Shown: positions 19,942-33,168, counted from the first letter of the stretch. The stretch: DNA of 64,000 nt from Sceloporus undulatus (GCF_019175285.1 NC_056526.1:7568964-7632963), one strand, 5' to 3'. A program made the numbers and translations. Notes: generated by a model from the sequence alone, not told the origin.

Positions 19942-20161
19942 TACAGTGGGACCTTGATGAACCTGCTGGGGTTTGGTTTCAGGTCCTCCTTGGATACCAA
20001 AATCTGTAGGTGCTGAAGTGCCATTATATAGACTTGCAAAGTCAAATGATGTTCCTTATATAAAATAGCAAAATCAAGGTTTGTTTTTTGGAATTTGTAT
20101 ATTTTTTGAATATTTTGAAGTTATGCCTGGTTGAAGCCATGGATATAGGGGGCTGAATGTA
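19942..20161. repeat. Tigger/mariner-like MITE
   Basis: Left end tacagtgggaccttgatgaa, right end atagggggctgaatgta, both bounded by TA. The interior has ttccttatataaaatagcaa and atcaaggtttg as in the truncated copy at 39624. Confidence 0.65.
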
Positions 20162-20614
20162 TGCAATGTTAAATATCAAGGGAGGGCTTTTCATACATGT
20201 GTGGGCTTTTTTTTTTTTAAACCTCTTGTTTTGCATACTTTTGTCCCACTTTTGTTGGAAGAGAATGATGGCAGTCCTACACAGAACCAAACACTTCTCA
20301 GCCATCTTCCATGCTCCGCTAGCTACTATTTGACCATGGGGGGGGGGGGGATATGGGAAGAAAGTGAGTTCTTCAGGAGGGGAAGAGGGCAATGCACTGT
20401 AGTTCTGCTATAGAGGAACATTACAATATGTTTACCAATAAATGATCTTGGCCTGTACTTTTGTGCAAACCTTATCATTAAGACTGAAGCATGGCTTTGG
20501 CATGGCTTCTGGCCTCTTGGGACACAAGCATCAAAGGTGCTATAATATCTCTTTGCTACAGTACTGACTTGCATACACACACAAAGTCTTTTTGAGCACA
20601 GAGGGGAATTGCAT

Positions 20615-20962
20615 TCATCCCTCTACATTTGCAGCTTTGACTTTTGTGGATTTGATTATTTGTGGATTTTATTAATATGTTCTCTCTAGGAATATCTAGG
20701 TCCTTCAGAGCAACTCTATGGTCAACTTTAACCAAAAGTCACTCTGAAAGACCTAGAGATTCCTAGAGAGAACACTCTACTCTGCATTTGCAGCTCCTCC
20801 AGCACAATTCTATGGTCAGTGTCTGGGAGATGTTGACCACAAAGTTGCACTGGAGGACCTAGAGATTCCTAAAGAGATGATCTCTCAGGTAAAAGCATGG
20901 TGTTTTTGTTATTTGTGGTTTTTTCACATTCACGTCCCCATGTAGAGGGACGAGGGCACTCC
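20615..20962. repeat. Diverged relative of the 3119 MITE
   Basis: Shares ctctacatttgcagctttga near the left end, repeated gacctagagattcctagaga-like blocks, and ccatgtagagggacgagg near the right end. Confidence 0.6.
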
Positions 20963-21154
20963 TGAATGGATTCTGACAGAACTGTGTTGCATGATTGTTA
21001 TTTGGCACTGTCTGTGGGAAGTTGAGCAAACCAGGGTTTCAGGTTCAAAAAGGAAAAATGAACATTCAACTTTGCATGACTTGATATTTACTTTCTTAAC
21101 ATTTCCAAACTGATCACAACCACCAAAATAATGTAGCAGTGTTCATCTGGAATA

Positions 21155-21265
21155 TTAGTATGCAAAGGGATCTTGTAGGACCTTTGAGACTAAGTATTGG
21201 AAACATAAGCTTTCATTAACTTGGAATTTATAATGTATAATATAAGTTTTCATAGACTTGGAACA
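21155..21265. repeat. Unclassified repeat piece (gggatcttgtaggacctttgag)
   Basis: Shares cagtatgcaaagggatcttg-type sequence with 12175-12310 in inverted orientation, and ends with repeated cttggaa..aagctttcat units. Confidence 0.45.
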
Positions 21266-23215
21266 TTACCGTACGAGGCGCTAGTGATGGAATTGGAGTG
21301 GAATTATAACATGTGACACCTTCCCTTTTTGCATGATGTTGGCACTCATCCCTTGCTGACCAGTTGTCCTATCATTAATATTCCACAAGTTCAAATTAAC
21401 CAGAGAAACCTGTCAATAACTGCCAATAGCACTACATTCCCAAGATTGTGCAATTACAAATTGTTTCAGCTCTACTGTAGTGAGACTGCGAGGTCAATGT
21501 CATGCAAGTAGCCGTGCCATGAACTGTTCTCCCTGCTTCTGTTAAGTCATGAAGCTTCCTGTTTAGTGAAGAGGATTTTCACATGATCCATTGATGCTGG
21601 ATAAAAGTGTGTGTCACAATCTACAGAACCACCAGTTCTAAAAGTTAAAACAGCACCATGGAACTCTAGAATCCTGAATCCCTCCCTGCAAATGAATCCC
21701 CCAAACAATGTCGTGATTACTGGTCTGCTCTCATAGCTGCAAGATTTCAGAAGGAATTTAAAACAACAACAACAACAACAACAACAATAATGCATGTGCA
21801 AAACAGGGGGGAGGAAGCGGAGGCTGTTGGGTAACATATGTTGTGCGGAAAACCTAGACCAGAACCATTCATCACAAAGCAAGGACTATAATGCTATTAA
21901 AAGGTAATATAAATTCTTTCATAGCATTATTGCTACCGTTGTAATAACAGTATATTATTTGCGTGAATATAGAATGCTGCAGTAATGTCCTTGGCCAGCT
22001 TCCTCAGATGCATCAATGAAGTCTATGAAAGTTCATGTTACAACCTCTTTTGCACAATTAGTTGCAAATGTGCAATACATTTGCCTTTGCATACTAAAAC
22101 TACAGTTCATCTTTCTATAAGATGTGAAGTGTTTGCTGGTGCTTTGCCCAATTTATTAACATTCAATCACAAACTACATTCTTCTGTGCCAAGGAGAAAT
22201 CAGCAGCGCGAGAGTGTGAGAAGGCCTTTATGGCAGGGAAGGGGTATGGAAGGATCTTTTATTCTTTCTTCCAAGAAGAAGGTCCACAAGATTGCCTGTT
22301 AGTAAAAAGAGGCTGCTAGCCAGAGGTTTCTCAAAGGTGTTAGTAAGTGAATTCTCAGCGTTGCCTCGTATTTGGACATAAGCCAATGGATTCCAGTGAA
22401 AAGAAACAGGATTTTGACTAAACAGCTGCAATAACTTGGTGGTGAAACTGTTTGTTCAGTGAAACAGACTTCTTTGGAAAGTGATAGTTCTCCTTCACTG
22501 GAGAGTTTACTTTACTTTTTTTAATTCTACTTTGCAGCAAATACTATAAAAAAATAACAACATATAAAATAATAATCACATTTTGTTTTCCAAATAAACC
22601 TATTTACAATTGATTTCCCATGTCTGTCCAGTTTCTATAAACGTTTGTCATTTAAATCTTATTTTCTCCAATTTCAAAGTAATGTTTTTAACAATTCTTC
22701 TGTGTATTATAGCCTAGTTCAATTTATTTTGATTGCTCTATCTCAATCCATACAATTAGCGTCTCGATAAATGTAAGTCCCCCCCAAAAATTTTGTGGCA
22801 TATGGCCATGTCTGCAAAGTACAGTAAATGTATCTATGGTATCGCTTCAAAAGAGCATAGCCCAAGTTTATTTCTTGGAGGTAGGCTCCGGAACATCAGT
22901 TACTCTCAGTAGAGAGACAGACAACTACGCCAGAGGATGGGTCCAGTTTTCACACACACCTGGCAAGCCACACAGCCACATTTCTCTTGCACTGAAAATG
23001 GCATGACGCCACTTCATACTTCATCCATTTTGGAGGGCTGGGGGAGTTTGTGGGGGGGACCCCTAGATGGGGTGCTTTTGTTCAGTTTGGACTATTTGTG
23101 AACTGCAATGTATCCCATTTTGGGAGAAAGGCAAGATGTACATTCAATCAATCAAACCATCCAGATTTTTTTTTCCCATTGGCGAGAATGTGATTATTGT
23201 GACAATTTCATAAAT
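21266..23215. other. Gene-free stretch with a short (CAA)n at 21764-21790
   Basis: No exon or confident repeat recognised besides the (CAA)n tract. Several short frames without motifs. Confidence 0.4.
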
Positions 23216-23440
23216 ATACAGAGCAAGCATGGTGTAGTGCTTTGGGTGTTGGACCAGAACTCGAGACCAAGGTTCAAATCCCTGCTCAGCCATTGAAAGC
23301 AACTGGGCAAGTCACACTCTCTCAGCCTCAGAGGAAGAAAAAGCCAAACCCCTCTGAACAAATCTTGCCAAGAAACCCCTGTAATAGGGTTGCCATAAAT
23401 CAGAAACAACTTGAAGGCACACAATAACAACAACAATACG
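23216..23440 (+). repeat. Sauria-like SINE, plus strand
   Basis: Head gcatggtgtagtgctttggg, B-box-like aaggttcaaatccctgct, middle cctctgaacaaatcttgcca, tail gccataaatcagaaacaact then gaaggcacacaataacaaca. Confidence 0.85.
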
Positions 23441-23754
23441 GTGATGAGATAGATTTAGTAAGGGTTGATTAAATGAATAAAATAAAATTATGTGACATGA
23501 TTAGTACTTCTGAGACAATTCTGGAATGACCTTCTGTGTCACTTTGCTCCTGTGGAGGTTTGAAATTTCTAAAAGAATTTGTAAGGAATATACATATCTC
23601 TCATATGTGTTTTATATTGTTAAGAGATGCATAACACAGTAACTGGGCATTTACTAGTTAACCAAGCAGGCCTGAAGCAAATAATAATAACAATGCGGGT
23701 TTCAGTAGTTGCACCTCTCCTGGCAGGTTGAGCAAGTTTGGTTCATCCTATGAT

Positions 23755-23890
23755 AAGAATGTTCTATCTGAGGCTGGGAGAGTGTGACTTGCCCAAGGTC
23801 ACTCAGTGAGTTTCTATTGTTGAGCAGGGATTCAAACCATAGTTTCCAAAGTCATAGTCCAATGCCCAAACTACTACATCATGATGGCTT
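23755..23890 (-). repeat. Sauria-like SINE, minus strand, 5' part only
   Basis: Contains aggctgggagagtgtgactt, then gcccaaggtcactcagtgag and gcagggattcaaaccatagt, the complement of the SINE head. The RTE-type tail is missing. Confidence 0.7.
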
Positions 23891-25555
23891 TCTATATTCA
23901 TGATTACTACTCAGCAAATACTGGTTGAGATCTCCATGTAACCAATAAACCATTGCTTTGGTTCACCTTTGACTACATTTCATTATCACGTATCATTGCA
24001 CCTGAGTTGGCCTGAGAACTGAGTGGATCAGTGCCCTGGAATCATTACAGATCCAGAACATGGCATGTGTGATCCAAGGTATGGGAAAAGAGCTAAAACA
24101 GTTGAGTTGAGAAGATGATGTGGCTATAAAGAATGTGTCAATTGTGTTTTCACTATGGTTCAGTGACAGCATTAAAAAGGATTAGCAAAATTTTTCATAT
24201 TAGCTATAATAACGTATAGTGTTTTTTATAATGTATTTTAACGCTTTTGTTTTTGGCTTATGATTTGTTAACCGCAATAAAGGTTGATGACAGAATGATA
24301 GAAAATGGATTATCATCCAGCATGGCCTTTTTCAGTTATGTGAAAGAAAGATACAAGGAGGCATGTTGCATAGTTCAAGTCCATACAAAGCCCCCAATAT
24401 CAAGAAAGGATCCAACGGCATTAGTAAAAAGCCTTTCTGTGCATTTCCCATAGCAAATATCTCCATCCTGTTTAATGCGTAGAAAGAATCCCAAGGCTGC
24501 AGTCATCAGCACATTTGCAAAGGACTTACTTAATGGGACTTACCCTTGGGACTTACCAACATGTTAAGTATCGTGCTTCATTGCAGGGACAGCTTGTGGT
24601 TTCTATGCCGGGGTGAATCCTATTCCCAAAGTAGCCTCAGCACTTTGGACAGCTCCATTTGTATCTGGAATAAAACCAAAGTGGTCAGTGCACTTTGGAA
24701 AATGAAGCTATTGGCCCATTCGCTGCACAGCTATGCCCCTTCAAATACAAGCCTTATGGAGCGGGAGTGCAACAGCTTTCTCTGGGCCTCTCCACATGCC
24801 GTCACAGCACTTCCATTCTCCTTCCCTAGGGAGATGGTCATAAAAGCATGCCTTTCGTCAAATGGATTTTTCCAGCATAACAAAAGACACACTTTTACAA
24901 CCATCTCTCTCAGGAAGAAAACAGAAGTGTTATGACAGCCTGTGGAGAGGCACAGAGAAAACTGCTGCTCTCCTACACTGTTTCAGATTTCTTTTCTCAT
25001 GTGATAAAGCTCTACAAGAACCATATTTTAAGGGCAGATACAACTGCAACTGGGCAGACCTTGCAAATTCCCAATGACTTGCACTTCCACATGGCCTTTT
25101 GGAGATGGCTGAACAGACCAACAGAGGAGTGTTTTATCTGTGCAAAAGAATAAATGACTCTTTTGGCTCACTTCTTTTTTTCTCCGTTATAATTTTAAAC
25201 AATGGAATGGTTGAATAGTATTTACACTGAATGAATGAAGTGCACTGGCTGTCTAGTTCAATCTAGTCTAGGGCATGACTTGTCTAGTTCAGTCTTTCAG
25301 TTTCATCAAGACTACTTAAGACAGGGGAAATAGGCCAGTTCGCTGGAACTGTGCGGTTTGGTTGAGGGGTTCTGTGATGTTTCACTAAGCGCTCAAAACA
25401 GTTTCCATGGAAGTGGGACTCATCCACTTCATGAAGCCACTTGTGGTTGATGAACACCATCTAGCTTTTCTCATGTCGAAAAGAGCATCAAGTGAGCCAT
25501 GCCCTCAGAGCTTGATTCACTCTCATTATTTGCCCTCTCTAAACCCTGTGGTTTA
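23891..25555. other. Gene-free stretch, nothing recognised
   Basis: Frames of 68-129 codons exist (for example 24546-24935 plus) but show no known domains, and the nucleotide sequence matches no repeat recognised here. Could contain an old unrecognised element. Confidence 0.35.
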
Positions 25556-25797
25556 AAGAAGGTTCTGCCAACCTAGAAGTTCGAAAGCATGTAAAAGTGC
25601 ATGTAGATTAATAGGTACCACTTTGGTGGGAAGGTAACAGCGTTCCATGCAGTAATGCTGGCCATGTGACCAAGGAGTCGTCTTTGACAATGCTGGTTCT
25701 TTGGCTTAGTAGCAGAGATGAGCACTACCCCCTACAGTCAGACATGACAACTTTGTCAAAGGTTTTACCTTTAACCTTTACCTTTACCTTTTCCTTT
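25556..25797 (+). repeat. Interspersed repeat ending in CTTTACC units
   Basis: Reads gaaagcatgtaaaagtgcat, ggtgggaaggtaacagcgtt, atgctggccatgtgaccaag, agatgagcactaccccctac, then gtcagacatgac and ttacctttaacctttacctt. This is a widespread reptile and mammal repeat, probably an RTE-type LINE 3' end or its SINE; exact family from memory only. Confidence 0.6.
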
Positions 25798-26023
25798 TAA
25801 GCCCTGTGGAGGCAGAAAACCAACCAGTCTGAGCACAGGAGAAAGGTTTGTCTATGACCATAGCCATACTGTGCTCCTGCTGCCCAGTCAAAACAAGGTG
25901 ACACAACCAAGCATTGGGTTTGCTTGGGTGATGGGTTTCCAGAAGAATGAGAACTGGTTGTTTGTACATGTTGTTCTTTTTCTTATGTTTTATTAATTGG
26001 CTTTCAGAGTTTTGCATTTGGGG

Positions 26024-26362
26024 TACAGGTTGAGTATCCCTTATCTGATATTCCTGAAATACTCTAAAATCCAAAATCGTCCACATGGGCCACTGAGATA
26101 GTGACACCCTTTGGTTTCTGGTGGTTCATTGTACACAAACTTTGTTTCAGGCACAAAATAATTTAAAATATTGTGTATGAAATTACCTACAGGATATGTT
26201 CATAAGGTGTATATGAAACATAAATTGATTTCATGTTTAGGCTTGGGTCCCATCCCTAAGATCCCTCGTGATGCATATGCAAATATTCCAAAGTCGGAAA
26301 AAATCCAGAAGCCAACACACTTCTGGTCCCAAGTGTTTCAGATAAGGGAGACTCAGCCTGTA
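26024..26362. repeat. Tigger-like MITE with TA duplications
   Basis: Left end tacaggttgagtatccctta, right end gataagggagactcagcctg then ta; long inverted termini flanked by TA. Best of three copies (others at 14653 and 27791). Confidence 0.7.
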
Positions 26363-26416
26363 TTCTGACTGCAAGAAAAGGCTCAGGTAGAAATCTGGGG
26401 TTATTTACAATAGAGA

Positions 26417-26515
26417 ATGAGCATGGTTTGAGACCACTATAACTACTATGGCTTCATCTTATAGAATCCTGGGATTTGGAGTTTATTGAGCTCCGTAGAA
26501 TTCTCTAGTGCAGTT
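26417..26515. repeat. Half of a palindromic MITE
   Basis: Only the left arm is present: tttgagaccactataactac then atagaatcctgggatttgga. The mirror arm is missing. Confidence 0.55.
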
Positions 26516-27157
26516 CCCTGAAGTGCATCAATACAGTTCTCTTGCCAAAAAATAAAACATTTCTGACATGTGAATACATCCTGACTTATATAAAATAAAA
26601 ATAAAAACTGGACGCTTGTCCAGAGTTTCCCAGAAGTGTTTTCCAAATCACTCAGATCCTGTAAATCAAATTGCTGGTACACCGTGTCTCTGTCCTAAGG
26701 TACATACCAAGATCTAAAAGAATTAAATAATATTTTTTGAAGAGTAGGTAAAATTCTATGACTTGAGCTATTTTGCTTGCACAACATTTCAGAAACAGGT
26801 ATTTGATGCCTTCCTGCAAGCTTCTTATCATGTACATGGAACGAAGTAGGTGTGCCACGTGGCTCAAGAAAGTACAAAGTCCAGATATTTAAAAAGGACA
26901 TGCCAGTGCTGGGAGTACAGCACCATGCCTATCTCACCATAGGAAACAACCCTAGTCCCTGCAGTATATGGAAAGAATGCTATCCTAAACACATGACAAG
27001 TGAGTTCCACTTGCTTGTTTTCTTTTGTTACAGTCTTTAAAAATGTTGTACCTCTGGTACAGAGGTCTAGATCTGACTTTCATTTCCTTCATGCTGCCCT
27101 CTCTGCTTTTCTATGAGCATAAAGAAAGAAGCAAGTACTGGATAATTGTGGCACTTG
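26516..27157. other. Gene-free stretch, nothing recognised
   Basis: Short frames only; no motif or repeat identity noted. Confidence 0.35.
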
Positions 27158-27400
27158 TTTGTTGTTGCTCTTGTGCACCTTAAAGTCATTTCCAACTTAC
27201 GGCAATCCTAAGGCAAACCTATGATGGGGTTTTCTCTTCAAGATTTGTTCAGAGGAGGTTTGCCTACTGCCTTCTCCTGAGGCTGAGAGAGTGTGATTTG
27301 CCCAAGGTCACACAATGGGTTTCATAGATGAAATCGACCCCTGGTCTCCAGAGTCATAGTCCAACACTTAAACCACTACACCACACTATATACAAAGATA
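27158..27400 (-). repeat. Sauria-like SINE, minus strand, full length
   Basis: From gttgttgctcttgtgcacct (tail) through aagatttgttcagaggaggt to taaaccactacaccacacta (head). Confidence 0.85.
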
Positions 27401-27790
27401 GTCAAAGTTCATGGTATACTGCAATTATTTTATCAGGAGAAATGAAGGTATCAGTCTGTGGAAAGGTTCTTCAGCAATGTTACTATGCTGTGAAATGAAA
27501 TTAATTTTCTGTTGATGTCTGTGTAATTTAACATTCTGACTGGAGAAGCCTCCAAAACAATATCAAAACTCAGGGTTACATTCATTTAGACTTAAAGTGG
27601 ACTTAAATAATGCATATCTGGATATTTAGGCTGCTTACATTATGTGCAGTTCCATGGGCCACTTTTGGTTCAATTTCCTTCTCGAACACTTCATAACACC
27701 TGCTATTTTCTTAACTTTACCTGGATTAATAACATTATATCATTTTGGACTGCCTGCAGTTTTTAGCAAAGCTTGTTTTCCTTGTAACAC

Positions 27791-28123
27791 TACGGGTTGA
27801 GTCTCCCTTATCTGGAATTGTGAAATCCAAATATTCCAGGATCCAGAATTGTTCACTTGGGTGGCTAAGACAGTGACCCCTTTGCTTTCTGATGGTTTAA
27901 TTGGCACAATTTTTGTTTCATGAACAAAATTATTTAAAACATTGTGTATAAAATTACATGCAGGATATGTGTATAAGGTGCATACAAAACATAAGAGAAT
28001 GTCATGTTTAGACTTTGGGTTTCTTCTCCAAGATATCTTATGCAAAATATTCCAAAATCTGAAAAGCTCCAAAATCCAAAACACTTTTGGCCCCAAGCAT
28101 TTTGGATAAACAAGACTCAGCCT
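27791..28123. repeat. Tigger-like MITE, third copy
   Basis: Left end tacgggttgagtctccctta, right end tttggataaacaagactcag; shares ggcacaattttt and aaaattacatgcaggatatg with the copy at 26024. It ends about 50 bases before the retroviral insertion. Confidence 0.65.
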
Positions 28124-28172
28124 ATGCTTTACTGTACATGTACATGTTCAGTGGATTCTTTAGTTAAGCATT

Positions 28173-28206
28173 TGTCGCGGCAGAGGGCTTTCCAGGGGAT
28201 GCCACA
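28173..28206 (-). repeat. 3' LTR of the retroviral fossil (short remnant)
   Basis: Holds both LTR extremities (tgtcgcggcagag and ggctttccaggggatgccac) in 34 bases and sits next to the purine-rich tract and the agcatt host duplication. Confidence 0.75.
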
Positions 28207-28640
28207 TCTCCCTCTTTTTTGTTTTTTATGAGCTGGTGTACATACCCTGCGACCAGCTGCTTTTCCGTGGTTGTCATTGTCCTTTGTAAAAGCCTAGAAC
28301 ACAAAGCAGGAACACATTGGATGAGATGGTAAAATAGGATCATAACACAAAAATGATAATGCCATATACAAGAAGTCTTTTCAGCCAATGAAGGTCTGGC
28401 AAATAGTAAATCAATCAGCTTCATAATCCAGAATACCCAATGTTCTGGTGGACCTGAGTCAGGTAAATCATGTAGTTCTTCAATCAAATTATTAATGGAA
28501 CAAGAGTTATCTGACAATTTGAAACAACACATATCTTGATGTCTTCACATAGCAAAAGTGAATAGTCTATGGCTGCTCCATTGTCCAGAGTGGCATTTCT
28601 AAGTTCATGTTGTTCATCATTTAACATCATGTGAAATTGT
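28207..28640 (-). pseudogene. Envelope transmembrane remnant of the retroviral fossil
   Basis: Minus-strand frames show NGAAIDY followed by a cysteine pair region and MCCFKLSDN. This closely resembles the QNRAAIDF and MCCFNLSDHS blocks of avian alpharetrovirus transmembrane proteins (heptad region and CX6CC motif). A hydrophobic anchor and a short charged tail follow before the purine tract. Broken; similarity judged by eye. Confidence 0.65.
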
Positions 28641-31259
28641 TGATTGGATTGAAATATTAGGTTCTGAAGGCCTTGATGCCGTGTGCAGGTTTAAGATACT
28701 TGGCTGATGTCCATACTGTGCCTATTGGGGCTGACACTGCTGCACAACCTCTTCCCCAAATGACGGGGGTTGCTGGTCCTTTCCGCTGTCTCTGGCAACT
28801 GTCAATATCACACCAAGGGTCACAGCAGCAGGGAAAATGAAGAAAAATGTTTCTGTGTTGGAAATAAATAATCAGACAATGCAATTAAATTATTCCAGGC
28901 AAATCAAATACAGCAGATATGGCCCGGTTCACAACCTTTTTGTGTTGATTGGGGGGGGTGCAATCCCCCTTTTTTGTTTTTATAGAACAAGGCTATTGGG
29001 GTCATTAAAAAGGAGAAAGAGGGGACTTTTGGGCATAGGCAAAATTCAAGAAAGAAATTTTGGATATTTGCACCATTTTAATTGAGAGGGTGTACCACCT
29101 CTGAGATTGAAAGAAAAATGTAAGGCATGTGCCTTTTACTTTGAAACAGAGAGGGCTATCCATAGGGAAGAACATAGAAGAATGGCAATAGCAGACTTTA
29201 GTAAAGAAGGTAGGATACCAATTTTAGCAAAAATGAGGAAATCTATTTTAGCAAATCATTTTCTGCAAGCAGACCTATGGAGTACAGGATTAAACAAAAA
29301 GGACAAGGCAGAGGAGAAGGAGGGGTTTCCCCCCTCCCAGTAATCCCACTATAGCTAACCCAGATGAAGAGTAAGAGAGACAGATAGACTGTGCTGGTAA
29401 GAGAAGCTCTCTCTCTAGGAAACAATGTATAAAAGAAGGAAGCAAAACAACACAAATGGAGGAAGAGTACTGTACAAGAAATTCAGGCTTATGTGTTGCA
29501 AAAGTGTAGCACAAATCCAAACACATTAACAGACAGACAAACAATTTCTAGGTGCAAGAGAACTAGAATCTGTTTCTAAACATGTACCACAATTTAGGTA
29601 GATGGGATATGTAGTCCTTTAGCCATGAGAATATAAAGCAACTTAGACAAAACGTTTTTCCTACTTTAGCCAAGACAGTTTTTACAGATAGACTATGCTG
29701 ACCAAAGTGAGGCTTAACAGCAAGGAAAAAGACACTTGAGAACAGGAATTAATCCCTATCGAAAAACCAATGCAGCAAAGACCTTTGGACTAAAAGAAGG
29801 GAGCTGTCTTCAGATTTGCAAATCACAATCAGCCAAACAAACAAGCAAATTAACAGATAACAAGCAACAATTAATAGGATCTACAACAACCTTTAGTTGT
29901 TGCAATTCTCCAGCCAAGCCTGGGCAAATCAAACACATAAAGGAGACAGAGGGCAAGCCAAGCTGACTACTAGAAGAATGAGACATAGTTTTCCAAGCAC
30001 ACTCCAAGTACTGATTTTATTCCATAAAACGGTATGTTCTCTCTGTCTGTAAGATTTGTGCATCCAAAGAGAATTTCAATTATGCTTAATCACAACCAAA
30101 AACGCAAAATTAACACAGATTTGAGTGGGGGGGAAAAACCTAGAAACTCCTGTCCCTTTACAATTTCCACAATTGAATAGGAGAGAACAAACTAAAGGCA
30201 TACAGAATTCTCTAAAAACAGAATGTAGAGACAAAAAGTTGAGACAGTGTCACTCTGCCTGAGCACATGTAGAGTGCCAGCAACAGAAAATAGTGAGACA
30301 TTTCTCAATCTCAATTTGCAAAGCAGGAGCAGAAGAGAGGGAATTTGGAATTTCCTACTGAATGATCTTATCCACTTGCCTCATGGGCACAAAGGAAAAT
30401 GCAGAAATACAAAAAAACACAGACTACTGAATAAACTGGACTTACTGAGGGGAAGGAAAAACTTCCTGTCTTTTAAGATCCCAACACTTACAAAAGTTCT
30501 CTGCAATGTTTAAAATGCCTGCAGGGTTTTGAGTTTCTCAAAGAGCAGTTTCTACAATTCCTTTCCGAGAACTACCTTCTGAGGTCTTTGTTCTGGGAGC
30601 TGAGGCTGAAACAGTGTGCCTCACCTCTTGGTCAAGAAGCTGGTTTGAAGCTGAGACTGTGTCATCCATTTTCACTGTTTTTCCCAGGGAGCTGGGCTTT
30701 TGCCTCTTCCAGGAAACACATCTCCCAGTGCCACTCCAATCTGAACCACGGGAATGGGAAATATGACCTCTGAAGTTCCCTTTCTCTGGCATGTCTGGCT
30801 GGAAAGGTTTCCAAAGCTTGGGGTTTTGTGGTTGAACCCATGCCCTGTTTTCTGGGGTTTTGACCCTCTTGGCCTCGAAGCGCTTATTTGGGGTATGGTT
30901 CTCATCTCTCTGTTTGTAGACTGTAGTCCGAACAGTAGCAGAGGTGTCTCCAAAAGAAAGTGAGACATTTTTCTTTCCGTTTGGGCAAGGGGGGCTTGCT
31001 TTCCTGAGATTTACAGAGCAACTAGTAATATAGGGGCTCCTGGAATGGAGTCCCTTGGGGGTCTCTGGCAATTTCTGCTTGCCATGGTTAGGCAGACCTT
31101 CGGGTGTTTCCATCTCTCTTTGGGGAATGAGAGAAGGCTGAGTAGGGCTTTTAGATGGATCTAAAAAGCGTTTTTTAAGGGAATTTTCCCTAGCTTTCTT
31201 CTTTGGGGCTCGGGACTTTTCTTGTCTCTGTGCTATTGAAGGGGGAGGGTAGCAAGCCC
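28641..31259. other. Internal region of the retroviral fossil, unassigned
   Basis: No integrase or reverse transcriptase motif was recognised. A proline/lysine-rich minus-strand frame at 30538-31113 and a lysine-rich plus-strand frame at 29107-29343 have no identifiable family. Part may belong to another inserted element. Confidence 0.4.
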
Positions 31260-31660
31260 TCCTAACCTATGTTGTAAGGGTCCTTGGAGCACCCAGCAAC
31301 AAAGAAAGTTCAGAGTCCGATTGTAGCTCAAAATAAGCACATCTTTAATCTCGGTACGGGATGACAGCTGCCTAAATGGCAATTCCAAGACTGTCACACC
31401 CAATTGTCTTTCTTCAAACCTTTTATACATTCTAAAAATGCAAGCATAGTTTAAACAGCATCTCTTTTTGGGGTTAACTTTCAACATTTCCCAAAACCAG
31501 TTTATTGATTAATTCCTGCCTTCCTGCCTTCCTGACAAGTTTCCACAGTTCTGGTTAATCCTTCACAATCCCATTGTTCCTCTTTATCAGATTGCTTGGC
31601 CATGCTATGCTGTAATCATTAAACTGCCCAATTGTCTTTTGACCTTTAGGTATTTGTTCC
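31260..31660 (-). repeat. LTR-like segment inside the retroviral fossil, possible second element
   Basis: On the minus strand a TATAAAAG box (near 31430) is followed about 90 bases later by ATTAAA (near 31341) and a pyrimidine-rich stretch ending ccttaca, the layout of an LTR with U3, R and U5. No matching partner was found by eye, so nesting of another LTR element is only a suggestion. Confidence 0.3.
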
Positions 31661-32620
31661 TCTCACTATCATTAGATGAAATTTCGAAGAGAGCTGCCTT
31701 AGGTGCTGGGAAAAGGTTTCCCAACCCGCAAATAGCTCTGACTCTTTGATTTGGCATCCCAGAGACTCCTTGCTCTTGGGATGAAGTCCTCTATATATTT
31801 CACCCATGAACTCTTTATTCATAGCTTTAGAGGGGAGAGCTATTCTTGCAAGCAACATTTTTCTAGCCATGTATGTTTCTGGACCCTCATTTGTTTTTTG
31901 CTCTTGTGCGTAGTATAAATCCTCGGCCAGTTATCCTGGCCACAATAGGCTCAAGATATATCCCATCCAGGAGTACATATCTTGGGACAAAAGGTTTCGA
32001 CACATCACTGCTGCTTCCAGGTTGTCTCTGTCTACAGAGGACATGCACAGCCTAGCCAACTGTGTCAGATGAAATCCTGCAGCATATGGATAACTATTTG
32101 CAGCCCGAATCATCCATTTTATGCTCGTTTCCTGACTTAAGGGACCTAACAAATCTGCCATTACACATGCTTCTGCGATGGAGAAATGGTTTGTTCTTGA
32201 TTTGACGTTGTTTCCCATTTTTGAACCTTGGCTGCCAAAATGGAATTTTCCTCCTTGAGGAGGTTGACTTGGGCTATCAATTCTTTAATCTCTTTCTTCA
32301 TTTTATTGGGGAAAGCCCTAGCAATTTTGGGAGCTTATCTGAGTCTTATCCTCCAGTGGGAGGATGAAGGGCAGAAAAGCTGAGAAAACTTACTGTTCCT
32401 TTCCTTGGAAGAATGTCCTCCAAGTCTGTCGTGAAGCTGTAAAGCCTCTTAGACGTGATTGGCTTAGGGTTTAGACCCAATTTTTAGCTGAAGTTGGTGG
32501 ATACCTTAAAAAGTTTGTCCAATGAAGAGTCTGGGTTAAAACCACTTGCTCCAAAACAAATTTGGCCAAGACCTTTAGGGATTTATTGGCATTCCCTCCA
32601 CCTTTCAACTCAGGTAGAGT
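31661..32620 (-). other. Gag-to-middle region of the fossil, unassigned
   Basis: Minus-strand frames (31646-31870, 31931-32218) show no clear capsid major homology region, so they are not assigned to a gag domain. Confidence 0.35.
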
Positions 32621-33034
32621 TTAAAGCCAGGCCACTTCTAGTGTTCTGACTTTAGGATTTTTCTTTGCTTCAGCTATTCCTGCTTCTACTGCTCCCAGCC
32701 GGGGCCTTAGAGGCGATAAGGGAGGAGCAACCACTGGAACGGGGTAACCAGGTGGATCTCCTGGAGGAGCTAATGTGGCTAAAGGAGCGGGGGGGGGCTG
32801 TGGGCAGGATTTGGGGGCCGTGGATTGGCTTAGCCGTCCCATGGCCGAGTTTACCACCTGCCAGGCAATCAAATGGGGTGGTGCGGCACGAGGCTCAGCC
32901 TTAAGATGATTGCCTATCTTCTCCCATTCCTCCGCAGAGAGTATTCCCCTCTCTGGGTACCAGGGACACTGGCATGAGATCTCTGCAACTAAATTTTTTA
33001 TGTCTCTCTGGGTGATTTGTTTATCCCCTGACAA
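32621..33034 (-). pseudogene. Gag matrix-like remnant of the retroviral fossil
   Basis: The minus-strand frame shows CPWYPERGILSAEEWEKIG, which fits the betaretroviral/class II matrix pattern CPWFP.EG....W..VG, followed by a proline-rich stretch as in the region after matrix. Broken; not a host gene. Confidence 0.6.
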
Positions 33035-33168
33035 CCGCTTAACTATAACTCCCTAGCGTGAGACCTTTGCTTGGCGGTCAACGTTCCTCCCATACTCACG
33101 GGATCCTTTGAGGATGTGCGCGCAGACTATTCCAGTCGAGTGAGCTGGGCCAGAGCCACCTTCTCCGT

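Noticed and set aside
24546-24935. 129-codon plus-strand frame
   Set aside because: No known motif, low-complexity-free but unsupported by splice sites or neighbours.
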